Shown piece by piece: positions 1-5,014 of a stretch of DNA of 8,114 nucleotides (positions are counted from its first letter, which is position 1; every line of letters begins with the position of its first letter). The stretch comes from Thermoplasmata archaeon. GTDB lineage: Archaea; Thermoplasmatota; Thermoplasmata; Halarchaeoplasmatales; Halarchaeoplasmataceae. The DNA lies in the NCBI GenBank assembly GCA_019594305.1, contig JAFDTZ010000103.1:1-8114 (forward strand), written 5' to 3'. The notes beneath the pieces were generated by a model that saw only the letters and a program-made list of their open reading frames with translations, was not told the DNA's origin and did not search any database. The position numbers and the translations under genes are program-made.

Positions 1-876
1 ATCGTACAACTCTCCTGTAACCCTCTCAAAGTTTCCACGTTCTCTACCGGCTAGATCTACTACCTTCGGAGCTCCGTTCATCTCCAATGTCTGTTCTTCC
101 AAAGGCGGGTCTATCTCAGCATGGTATGTGATGGTCAATTTCGGTCTATAGTCGGGGGTTCCGTGTTCGCTCGTATGGAAATAGAAAAGGTCAGCAGCAG
201 TAGGTTCATCAGGTACCATTATCACTCCGTAGTTTTCCAATTCACCGGACTCCCATCTTTTAGCTATGTTAGTGATATCCCAGGAATACCAAACATCCTC
301 GGAGCTGATCAATAAAGACGGTTCCCTGTAAGAGTATATCCCTTCGTCGAAATCTCCTCCAGGAGTATCCCACAACTCATCTACCGTTCTGTAGGTCCAG
401 TTCGCAGCGCCCGGGGAATTATTTTCGTTCCCCTCTTCCCACGGGTTCAAAAGCGGATGAACCTTGATATTTACACGGCTATCGGAAGATATGGAATACC
501 TTCCATGTACAGATAGTGTAACGTCTTTAATTACTCCTATTTTATCTTCGGGAAGGTTGAATTGGATCAGGGCTCTAACTTCCTCTACTGTGGGATAACC
601 TCCAACCGATGCGGTAATTTCACCTCCATGATTGTTGTCCGGCCAATATTCCCGTATATAGGTATCCTTACCAACCGTTGCGTTAGGCTGTACCACGACT
701 CTCTGTAACTCGTAATCCGATTGATACAACTCGTTTTCGACCATATTCTGTTCACTTTCGTACGACATATCTTTTTCGGAAATAGTTATTCCGGACAGTG
801 TAGACAGAACCAAAAACAACAGCATTAAAAGTGCAAAAGACCTTTTACATATAGACATTCCTATGACAGATTTCAT
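1..876 (-). CDS. Secreted DNRLRE-domain (CBM96-like) surface protein, 3' end beyond the window
   Basis: The minus frame stays open from 876 to the left edge, giving 292 residues with no stop, so the C-terminus is missing. After a short basic stretch (KR at 11-12), residues 13-30 form a hydrophobic signal-peptide core (FALLMLLFLVLSTLSG). Residues about 64-252 show the DNRLRE pattern: DTYIREYWPDNNHGG (71-85), RALIQFNLP (101-109), the W-rich PGAANWTYRT (155-164), WDTPGGDFD (169-177), WDITNIAKRW (199-208), NYGVIMVP (215-222), and the closing PKLTITY (245-251). This all-beta domain is known from carbohydrate-binding and cell-surface proteins, where it often precedes further extracellular modules. 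I infer an exported, probably surface-attached, adhesive or sugar-binding protein. The start at 876 is chosen because it lies 34 bases from the TATA-like box. An in-frame ATG at 888 is only about 22 bases away, and one at 858 would also keep the signal peptide. The domain call is firm; the substrate is unknown. Confidence 0.88.
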   Translation of the reverse strand, partial: MKSVIGMSICKRSFALLMLLFLVLSTLSGITISEKDMSYESEQNMVENELYQSDYELQRVVVQPNATVGKDTYIREYWPDNNHGGEITASVGGYPTVEEVRALIQFNLPEDKIGVIKDVTLSVHGRYSISSDSRVNIKVHPLLNPWEEGNENNSPGAANWTYRTVDELWDTPGGDFDEGIYSYREPSLLISSEDVWYSWDITNIAKRWESGELENYGVIMVPDEPTAADLFYFHTSEHGTPDYRPKLTITYHAEIDPPLEEQTLEMNGAPKVVDLAGRERGNFERVTGELYD

Positions 877-905
877 GTTTATACCCATATATAGAGTATA
901 TTGAA

Positions 906-922
906 CATATAAAAACTTTACC
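906..922 (-). promoter_or_regulatory. Archaeal promoter (BRE/TATA-like) for the DNRLRE protein gene
   Basis: Read on the minus strand, this stretch gives a purine-rich GTAAAG followed by TTTTTATATG, resembling a TFB-recognition element plus TATA box. The centre near 910 predicts a transcript start around 884-886, so the mRNA would have a leader of about ten bases before the ATG at 876. Assigned by eye only. Confidence 0.5.
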
Positions 923-1018
923 TAATATTATAATTGCACATATATACTCCAAGAAAAAGAGCGAAATATCCGAAGTGTACAAACAAAAATATAACTGTTC
1001 TTTACACGAAAAATCGGT

Positions 1019-1030
1019 GAAAAATATTAT
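1019..1030 (+). promoter_or_regulatory. TATA-like box for the HPP gene
   Basis: GAAAAATATTAT lies about 32 bases ahead of the ATG at 1058, the same spacing seen for the next gene. No clear Shine-Dalgarno sequence precedes the ATG, which fits a near-leaderless transcript. A competing box at 985-994 cannot be excluded. Confidence 0.45.
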
Positions 1031-1057
1031 TATCCCCTTCTGGATACCTTAGAGCAG

Positions 1058-1531
1058 ATGATACACCTACTAGACGAAAAACTATCTCGAAAAAACTTCA
1101 AAAACTATGTTATACAGAGTTCGTTAGCTACCATAATACTTTTCGCTTCCCTGTGCATACCTTTCGTGAACAACGAGATCTTGATCGCCGCGATAGGCTC
1201 CACCGCTTTCGTCGTCTTCGCAATGCCCTACAGGCTAACGGCCAGGCCGAGAAACGTGCTTGGAAGTCATTTGGCATGCGGGCTTATAGGTATTCTTTTC
1301 TCGCAATTACACGGAACCGTAATACCTCTAACCGTTATCATCAGTCTTGCTGTCGGTGTTGCTATATTTGCCATGGTCACTTTAGATATAGAGCATCCAC
1401 CTGCCGGAGGTACCGTAATTTTTCTTGCGTTCACCCCGAACATCCCCGCATTCGTTACTCTTCTTTTCCTAGCAGGTATAATGTCAACGATATCATATGT
1501 ATTGAAGCCATACATGATAGATCTAATATAG
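1058..1531 (+). CDS. HPP-family integral membrane protein
   Basis: The 157-residue protein carries the family signature EHPPAGGT at 112-119, the HPP motif that names the family, and the conserved RPRNVLGSHL loop at 63-72. Hydrophobic segments at about 18-37, 41-57, 70-84, 88-108 and 131-149 suggest four or five membrane spans in the cytoplasmic membrane, with a short basic N-terminus (KLSRKNFKNY) on the inside. Length and motif order match single-domain bacterial and archaeal HPP proteins. Some plant and cyanobacterial HPP proteins have been linked to nitrite transport. That substrate cannot be carried over here, since no nitrogen-assimilation gene is adjacent. It is probably transcribed alone. 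The next gene has its own TATA-like box 17 bases after the stop. The family call is strong; the function is open. Confidence 0.9.
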   Translation: MIHLLDEKLSRKNFKNYVIQSSLATIILFASLCIPFVNNEILIAAIGSTAFVVFAMPYRLTARPRNVLGSHLACGLIGILFSQLHGTVIPLTVIISLAVGVAIFAMVTLDIEHPPAGGTVIFLAFTPNIPAFVTLLFLAGIMSTISYVLKPYMIDLI

Positions 1532-1541
1532 AGACTAAGAG

Positions 1542-1556
1542 GCGAAGGATATATAA
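1542..1556 (+). promoter_or_regulatory. BRE/TATA promoter of the aIF1A gene
   Basis: The purine-rich GCGAAG is followed directly by GATATATAA, the best TATA-like match in the window. Its centre is about 32 bases ahead of the TTG start at 1584, so transcription should begin within a few bases of the start codon. This supports a leaderless mRNA and the TTG start choice. Confidence 0.6.
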
Positions 1557-1583
1557 GGCACAAGCCAATCTAGGTTTGATCAA

Positions 1584-1904
1584 TTGGCACGAAAAAAGAA
1601 TACCCAAGAAGAAGTAATCAGGGTACCGTACCCCCGTCGAAGAGAAGGGCAGATGTTCGGCATAGCGGAGAAGATGCTGGGCGGAGGCAGGATAAAGGTT
1701 GTGGGAGAAGACGGTAAGTCACGTATGGGACGTATACCCGGTAAGCTGAAGAAAAGGATGTGGATACGGGAAAACGACCTATTGATAATAAACCCATGGG
1801 ATTTTCAGGACGAAAAATGTGAAGTCGAGTATCGATACACGAGAACCCAGGTAAGCTACCTAAAGAGAAGGAACGATATACCCAAATCCATAGATATATT
1901 CTGA
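1584..1904 (+). CDS. eif1A: Translation initiation factor aIF1A
   Basis: The 106-residue protein is the archaeal counterpart of eIF1A. It binds the small ribosomal subunit near the A site and helps initiator tRNA and mRNA positioning. The OB-fold core is recognisable: RVPYPRRREGQMFGIAEKML (13-32), RIKVVGEDGKSRMGRIPGK (36-54), KKRMWIRENDLLIINPWDF (56-74), and the C-terminal RYTRTQVSYLKRR (84-96). The basic N-terminal tail (ARKKN) and the total length are typical. The start is a TTG at 1584: no ATG is suitably placed, the family N-terminus begins exactly here, and the strong upstream TATA box would place the transcript start about five bases before it. The gene stands alone between two other short genes that have their own promoters. 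A housekeeping role is expected. Confidence 0.96.
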   Translation: MARKKNTQEEVIRVPYPRRREGQMFGIAEKMLGGGRIKVVGEDGKSRMGRIPGKLKKRMWIRENDLLIINPWDFQDEKCEVEYRYTRTQVSYLKRRNDIPKSIDIF

Positions 1905-1925
1905 TTTTATCCGTAGTATCGAAAG

Positions 1926-1935
1926 GAAATTATAC
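1926..1935 (+). promoter_or_regulatory. TATA-like box for the Trm112-like gene
   Basis: GAAATTATAC, with its centre about 27 bases ahead of the ATG at 1958, predicts a leaderless transcript. No Shine-Dalgarno-like sequence lies directly before the ATG (TTTAAAGT), which is consistent with that reading. Confidence 0.4.
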
Positions 1936-1957
1936 CACTTATTGTTTACTTTAAAGT

Positions 1958-2119
1958 ATGAAACGAGAGCTCATGGATATACTGAGATGTCCCAAATGCA
2001 AAGGTGAACTCGAACTCGTTGTGGAAAGGGAAGAAAAGGAGATAGAAGAAGGAATATTGATCTGCGATAGATGCGATAAAGATTACCCTATCGTGAAGGG
2101 GATCCCCAAGATGCTGTAG
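1958..2119 (+). CDS. Trm112-like small zinc protein
   Basis: This short frame encodes 53 residues and ends in TAG at 2117-2119. It begins MKRELMDILRCPKCKGEL and ends YPIVKGIPKML, the Trm112p family (PF03966) pattern. Two knuckles, C11/C14 (CPKC) and C36/C39 (CDRC), form a plausible zinc site. The terminal YPIVxGIPxML is the family hallmark. In archaea and eukaryotes, Trm112 is a partner that stabilises several methyltransferases acting on tRNA, rRNA and release factor, and I infer that role here. The gene is well below the usual ORF length cutoff and is easily missed. It has its own promoter-like box. It converges on the HhH/zinc-finger gene, with only 27 bases between the two stop codons. 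No methyltransferase partner lies in the window. Confidence 0.88.
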   Translation: MKRELMDILRCPKCKGELELVVEREEKEIEEGILICDRCDKDYPIVKGIPKML

Positions 2120-2146
2120 TCCACATCTATGTGATCCCTCCTTATA

Positions 2147-3100
2147 TCATTGTTTTTCACAGTTGTTCATGCAATTGTAAGAACAGTATTGAATGTCGTA
2201 ACGTTCAGAGAATTTTCTCTTTCGTCTAAAATTTTTACCGCAGTGCTCACAAATCAAATTTATGAGTTCTTCTTCCCGACTTTCCTTACAGGTATATGAG
2301 CAAAAATCATGTTCACTCCTATCTACCAATATCCTTTTCCTTGTAAATTCCTCACCGCAGTATTCGCAAGGAATTGTTTCGAGAGTATCTCTATGTGGCC
2401 ATCTCTCCTTGCAAGTATAAGAGCAGAATTGATGTTCGGACCTGTCCACTAATTCTTTCTTCCTGCTGAATTCACCATCGCAGTACTCGCAATTAAGCAG
2501 TAATATATCATTTCTTGTTTCCCACATATCTTTACATCTGAAGGAACAGAAATGGTGTTCTCTCATCTCGGCAATGGTTTTCAGTCTTGTAAATTCTCTA
2601 CTGCAGTAATCGCAGCTCACTTCCACCCTTTCTTCGAGAAACTTCCATCTCTCAAAACATTCTTTCGAACAGAAAACAACTCCGTCGCTTACTATATCCG
2701 GTTCATCGACTTCCTTACCGCAATGATCACACACATTTTCTTCATCATCGGAATCTAGGAAGACTTTTTCCTCTTTTTTTACCCCCCATCTATCACTACA
2801 CTCGGAGGAACAAAAATGGTTGTCTCTGATTCCCGATATCGCCTCAGATCTCGATATTTCCTTTTCACAGTTACCGCATTTGACTTTGTCTGCGGAATTG
2901 ATCGAGGCCACATATTCGATGATATATTCAGCCTTCTTCATCCCTAAACCTTGGATACCGGCCAGCTCTTCGATCTTTAATTTGGTTATATCTTCCAAGG
3001 AACTTACCGAAAACTCGTCAATCAGTTTCTTAGCGGTGGACTCGCCTACATCCGGAATCTTCTTTAAATCCGCAATTATTTCTCTTCTGGATTTTTCCAT
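2147..3100 (-). CDS. Helix-hairpin-helix protein with six tandem Cys4 FCS-type zinc fingers
   Basis: The protein has 317 residues. Residues about 8-66 form a tandem helix-hairpin-helix domain, with hairpins PDVGESTAKKL (16-26) and IQGLGMKKAEYI (49-60), as in DNA-binding HhH2 modules. Six fingers of the form CX2C...(F/Y)CSX2C follow: C75/78/97/101, C124/127/144/148, C163/166/185/189, C204/207/226/230, C245/248/267/271 and C284/287/306/310. Most continue with a basic or aromatic tail such as CKERW. An acidic linker (110-122) separates fingers 1 and 2; the rest repeat every 39-41 residues. Fingers 4 and 5 are nearly identical (VDRSEH, FCSYTCKE). The CX2C...CX3C spacing resembles the treble-clef TRASH/MYM/FCS fingers that bind metals, nucleic acids or proteins; similar arrays accompany some HNH nucleases. 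No catalytic motif is present, so I infer a DNA- or RNA-binding protein. The gene lies downstream of tsr3 but has its own TATA-like box. Confidence 0.82.
   Translation of the reverse strand: MEKSRREIIADLKKIPDVGESTAKKLIDEFSVSSLEDITKLKIEELAGIQGLGMKKAEYIIEYVASINSADKVKCGNCEKEISRSEAISGIRDNHFCSSECSDRWGVKKEEKVFLDSDDEENVCDHCGKEVDEPDIVSDGVVFCSKECFERWKFLEERVEVSCDYCSREFTRLKTIAEMREHHFCSFRCKDMWETRNDILLLNCEYCDGEFSRKKELVDRSEHQFCSYTCKERWPHRDTLETIPCEYCGEEFTRKRILVDRSEHDFCSYTCKESREEELINLICEHCGKNFRRKRKFSERYDIQYCSYNCMNNCEKQ
2200..2880 (-). repeat. Tandem coding repeat: six Cys4 finger units
   Basis: The C-terminal three-quarters of the HhH/zinc-finger gene is built from six copies of a unit of about 120 bases. 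Units 4 and 5 are the closest pair (roughly 2275-2485) and remain about three-quarters identical at DNA level by eye, with most differences silent. That pattern points to an older duplication kept under protein-level selection. Unit 2 is the most divergent and is set off by an acidic linker. Confidence 0.7.
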
Positions 3101-3127
3101 AAGGACCTGAATGTATATCGTTCTGTG

Positions 3128-3137
3128 GGTATAAGTG
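3128..3137 (-). promoter_or_regulatory. TATA-like box for the HhH/zinc-finger gene
   Basis: On the minus strand this reads CACTTATACC, centred about 32 bases before the ATG at 3100 and inside the 56-base gap after tsr3. AGGTCC lies a few bases ahead of the ATG and could act as a weak ribosome-binding site, so read-through from tsr3 is also possible. Confidence 0.4.
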
Positions 3138-3156
3138 TTTTACCCTACTTAAAAGA

Positions 3157-3651
3157 TCACATGAATTCTTTCTGTATTTTGACCACTTCGCCACTGTTGT
3201 TGGCTTCCCTGTAACATTTGAGAGGTTCTCGGTTCAATTCAAAAAAGTGCGGGCCCCATCTGAAGGCGGACATCATGTTCTTTGCCGCCCTTTCTTCACC
3301 CAGTATGAAGAGGGCCGCACCAAGGGCCTCGGCGGTGGTGAGTTTCATAGGTCGTCCGTAATTGACCGGATTAGCCGCTACAAGATAGGGAAGCGCCCTG
3401 CCGTTAGTGAAATCGCTCAACTTCGCATCGGGATCAGCCCATGTGCAGTCGATGGTACATAGTCCACGAGATAATGCAAGCTCTCTATCATTGGGTGATA
3501 AAGCTATATCCGAAAGTGGAGTCAGAACTATGCCGCAATTTCTTGACTGTTTAGGGTCTTTCAACTCTACAGCCCATCCCTTTGCTAGCAGTTTCTTCGC
3601 AGTGCATTTTTTGGGGTCGCACTCTCCGTAGTCAAAAATATATAAGTCCAT
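3157..3651 (-). CDS. tsr3: Tsr3: small-subunit rRNA aminocarboxypropyltransferase
   Basis: Tsr3 transfers the 3-amino-3-carboxypropyl group from S-adenosylmethionine to a methylated pseudouridine near the decoding site of small-subunit rRNA (EC 2.5.1.157 family, formerly DUF367). The 164-residue protein has the family motifs in order: DYGECDPKKCTAKKL (7-21), GLCTIDCTW (63-71), RALPYLVAANPVNYGRP (85-101), KLTTAEALGAALFILG (103-118) and FRWGPHFFELN (130-140). Length is normal for archaeal Tsr3. I chose the ATG at 3651 because AGGTG at 3655-3659 is a well-placed ribosome-binding site and the family N-terminus starts here. An in-frame GTG at 3657 directly abuts the thiC stop and would add two residues. 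With thiC only six bases upstream, the two genes are almost certainly one transcript, with tsr3 translated through its own Shine-Dalgarno site. Confidence 0.94.
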   Translation of the reverse strand: MDLYIFDYGECDPKKCTAKKLLAKGWAVELKDPKQSRNCGIVLTPLSDIALSPNDRELALSRGLCTIDCTWADPDAKLSDFTNGRALPYLVAANPVNYGRPMKLTTAEALGAALFILGEERAAKNMMSAFRWGPHFFELNREPLKCYREANNSGEVVKIQKEFM

Positions 3652-3654
3652 ATA

Positions 3655-3659
3655 CACCT
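3655..3659 (-). promoter_or_regulatory. Shine-Dalgarno site of tsr3
   Basis: AGGTG on the minus strand overlaps the thiC stop codon (TAG, 3660-3658) and precedes the ATG at 3651. It matches the archaeal anti-Shine-Dalgarno complement GGAGGTGATC and decides between the ATG and the GTG at 3657. It is a rare case in this window of a Shine-Dalgarno-led start, as expected for an internal operon gene. Confidence 0.55.
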
Positions 3660-4926
3660 ACTTCTCGAGATACTTTTTTACTATCTTGATGGCGCATACG
3701 TCTCCGCACATAGAGCACGCCTCTTCATCGCTTGTATTCCTTTCACTCCTGTAATTCTTCGCTTTTTCAGGGTCGACTACCTTGTCGAACATGGTTTCCC
3801 AATCCAGATCTTTACGTGCTTGAGAGACTTCCCGGTCTATATGGGTATCCAAGCCCCTCGCGACATCTGCGGCATGTGCAGCTATCTTGGAGGCGATGGT
3901 TCCTTCCTTCACATCTTCAATGTTTGGTAGTCCCAGATGTTCGGCAGGGGTCACATAACAAAGAAAATCCGCACCTTCGTATGCTGCGATCGCTCCTCCG
4001 ATAGCACCGACTATGTGGTCGTAGCCCGGGGCGAAGTCCGTTACCAAGGGCCCGAGAACGTAGAAGGGTGCGTCATGACACAGGTTCTTTTGTATCTTCA
4101 CATTTGTAGCTATCTGATCCATGGGTATATGTCCAGGGCCTTCTACCATAGCCTGCACCTTTGCGTGCCGTGAACGTTTTACCAATTCACCGAGGGTGAT
4201 CAGTTCCTGTATCTGCGGCCTGTCGGTTGCATCGGCTATGGACCCGGGTCGAAATCCGTCGCCGAGACTCAAGGTTATGTCATACTCCCTGGCGATCTCA
4301 AGAAGATAATCGAATTCACTGTAAAGCGGATTTTCCTCCCCACGATGCAGTATCCAGGCGGTCAGGAATGAACCTCCCCGGCTCACCACGTCGGTCAGCC
4401 TACCACTCTCTTTGAGAGATTCGACCGCCTTTTTTGTCACCCCGCAGTGAACGGTGACGAAATCTACGCCATCCTTTGCGTGCATTCGAATGCTGTTGAA
4501 AATATCGTCGGACGACATATCAACCAGTGCATCCTCTCTGGCCTTCCGTAGTCCGCATTGGTATATAGGGACGGTGCCCAGGGGTAATCGGGTCTTTTTC
4601 AGCATCGTGCGGCGGATCATATCTATGTCTCCGCCTGTGCTGAGATCCATCACGGTGTCAGTGTGATATCTCTCGGCAACCTTAAGCTTCTCCAGTTCGC
4701 TTTCCATGTCCTGGATGTCCCTGGATGTGCCTATATTTACATTCACTTTTACCCTCAGGTTTTTACCGATAGCAGTGGGTACGGGCTTGTGGATCTCATT
4801 ATAAGGCATTACTACCAATCCTCTAGCTATCAACCGTGCAAGTTTTCCCGGACTCACAGGCTCCCGTCTGGCACATTCCTCAACGATATCGGGTACACCA
4901 CTTTCGCATTCTTCCATCAGGGTCAT
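3658..4926 (-). CDS. thiC: Phosphomethylpyrimidine synthase ThiC
   Basis: ThiC is a radical-SAM iron-sulfur enzyme that rearranges aminoimidazole ribotide into hydroxymethylpyrimidine phosphate for thiamine synthesis. The 422-residue protein is the short archaeal form without the bacterial N-terminal extension. Visible motifs include NIGTS (64-68), MDLSTGGD (93-100), VHCGVT (159-164), SRGGSF (182-187), SLGDGFRPGS (220-229), MVEGPGHIPMDQI (260-272), GPLVTDFAPGYDH (292-304) and TPAEHLGLP (326-334). The C-terminal cluster-binding cysteines are C404, C407 and C411 (CSMCGDVC), one residue tighter than the usual bacterial CX2CX4C. The ATG at 4926 fits the family start (MTLMEEC) and lies 28 bases from a TATA-like box, so the mRNA should be leaderless. 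No room remains for a TPP riboswitch. No other thiamine gene is in the window; tsr3 follows directly. Confidence 0.97.
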   Translation of the reverse strand: MTLMEECESGVPDIVEECARREPVSPGKLARLIARGLVVMPYNEIHKPVPTAIGKNLRVKVNVNIGTSRDIQDMESELEKLKVAERYHTDTVMDLSTGGDIDMIRRTMLKKTRLPLGTVPIYQCGLRKAREDALVDMSSDDIFNSIRMHAKDGVDFVTVHCGVTKKAVESLKESGRLTDVVSRGGSFLTAWILHRGEENPLYSEFDYLLEIAREYDITLSLGDGFRPGSIADATDRPQIQELITLGELVKRSRHAKVQAMVEGPGHIPMDQIATNVKIQKNLCHDAPFYVLGPLVTDFAPGYDHIVGAIGGAIAAYEGADFLCYVTPAEHLGLPNIEDVKEGTIASKIAAHAADVARGLDTHIDREVSQARKDLDWETMFDKVVDPEKAKNYRSERNTSDEEACSMCGDVCAIKIVKKYLEK

Positions 4927-5014
4927 TATGAATCCATGATGAGTTGAACATTATAATCTTTTGGATAAGACCTCGGTAATAACATGCTATTTGATGTAAA
5001 AAACTAAATATGTT
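4927..5014. other. Divergent intergenic region between thiC and the zinc-ribbon repeat gene
   Basis: These 88 bases serve two divergent genes. The minus side carries the thiC TATA-like box. The plus side has only weak candidates: TAATAAC at 4977-4983 for the start at 5015, and an AT-rich stretch at 4996-5010 that would suit a later start at 5063. Nothing resembling a riboswitch fold or an RNA gene was seen. Confidence 0.5.
4949..4960 (-). promoter_or_regulatory. TATA-like box of thiC
   Basis: AAGATTATAATG on the minus strand is centred about 28 bases before the ATG at 4926, predicting a transcript start within a few bases of the start codon. Confidence 0.5.

Larger units (their letters stand above)
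877..1057. other. AT-rich divergent intergenic region
   Basis: The gap between the divergent DNRLRE and HPP genes contains no credible coding frame or RNA gene. It holds TATA-like boxes for both flanking genes. It also has a second plus-strand AT box at 985-994 (AAAAATATAA), which would give the HPP mRNA a leader of about 40 bases. An 8-base inverted repeat, GAGTATAT at 894-901 and ATATACTC at 952-959, is also present; in sequence this AT-rich it may be chance. Confidence 0.6.

Noticed and set aside
1153..1617. A 154-residue plus-strand open frame overlapping the HPP and aIF1A genes
   Set aside because: It is out of frame with both genes, arginine/cysteine-rich with no recognisable motif, and lies across two well-supported proteins; a shadow frame.
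2122..2133. Palindrome CACATCTATGTG between the convergent stops as a bidirectional terminator
   Set aside because: The stem is five base pairs with a two-base loop, too small for a stable RNA hairpin, and it lacks an adjacent T-run on both sides.
2147..3100. HNH homing endonuclease or IS-encoded protein
   Set aside because: The finger type resembles those accompanying HNH enzymes, but no H-N-H catalytic segment, terminal inverted repeats or target duplication is present.
4927..5014. Possible TPP riboswitch ahead of thiC
   Set aside because: The TATA-like box lies about 28 bases from the start codon, so there is no leader to hold an aptamer, and no TPP-aptamer core sequence is visible.
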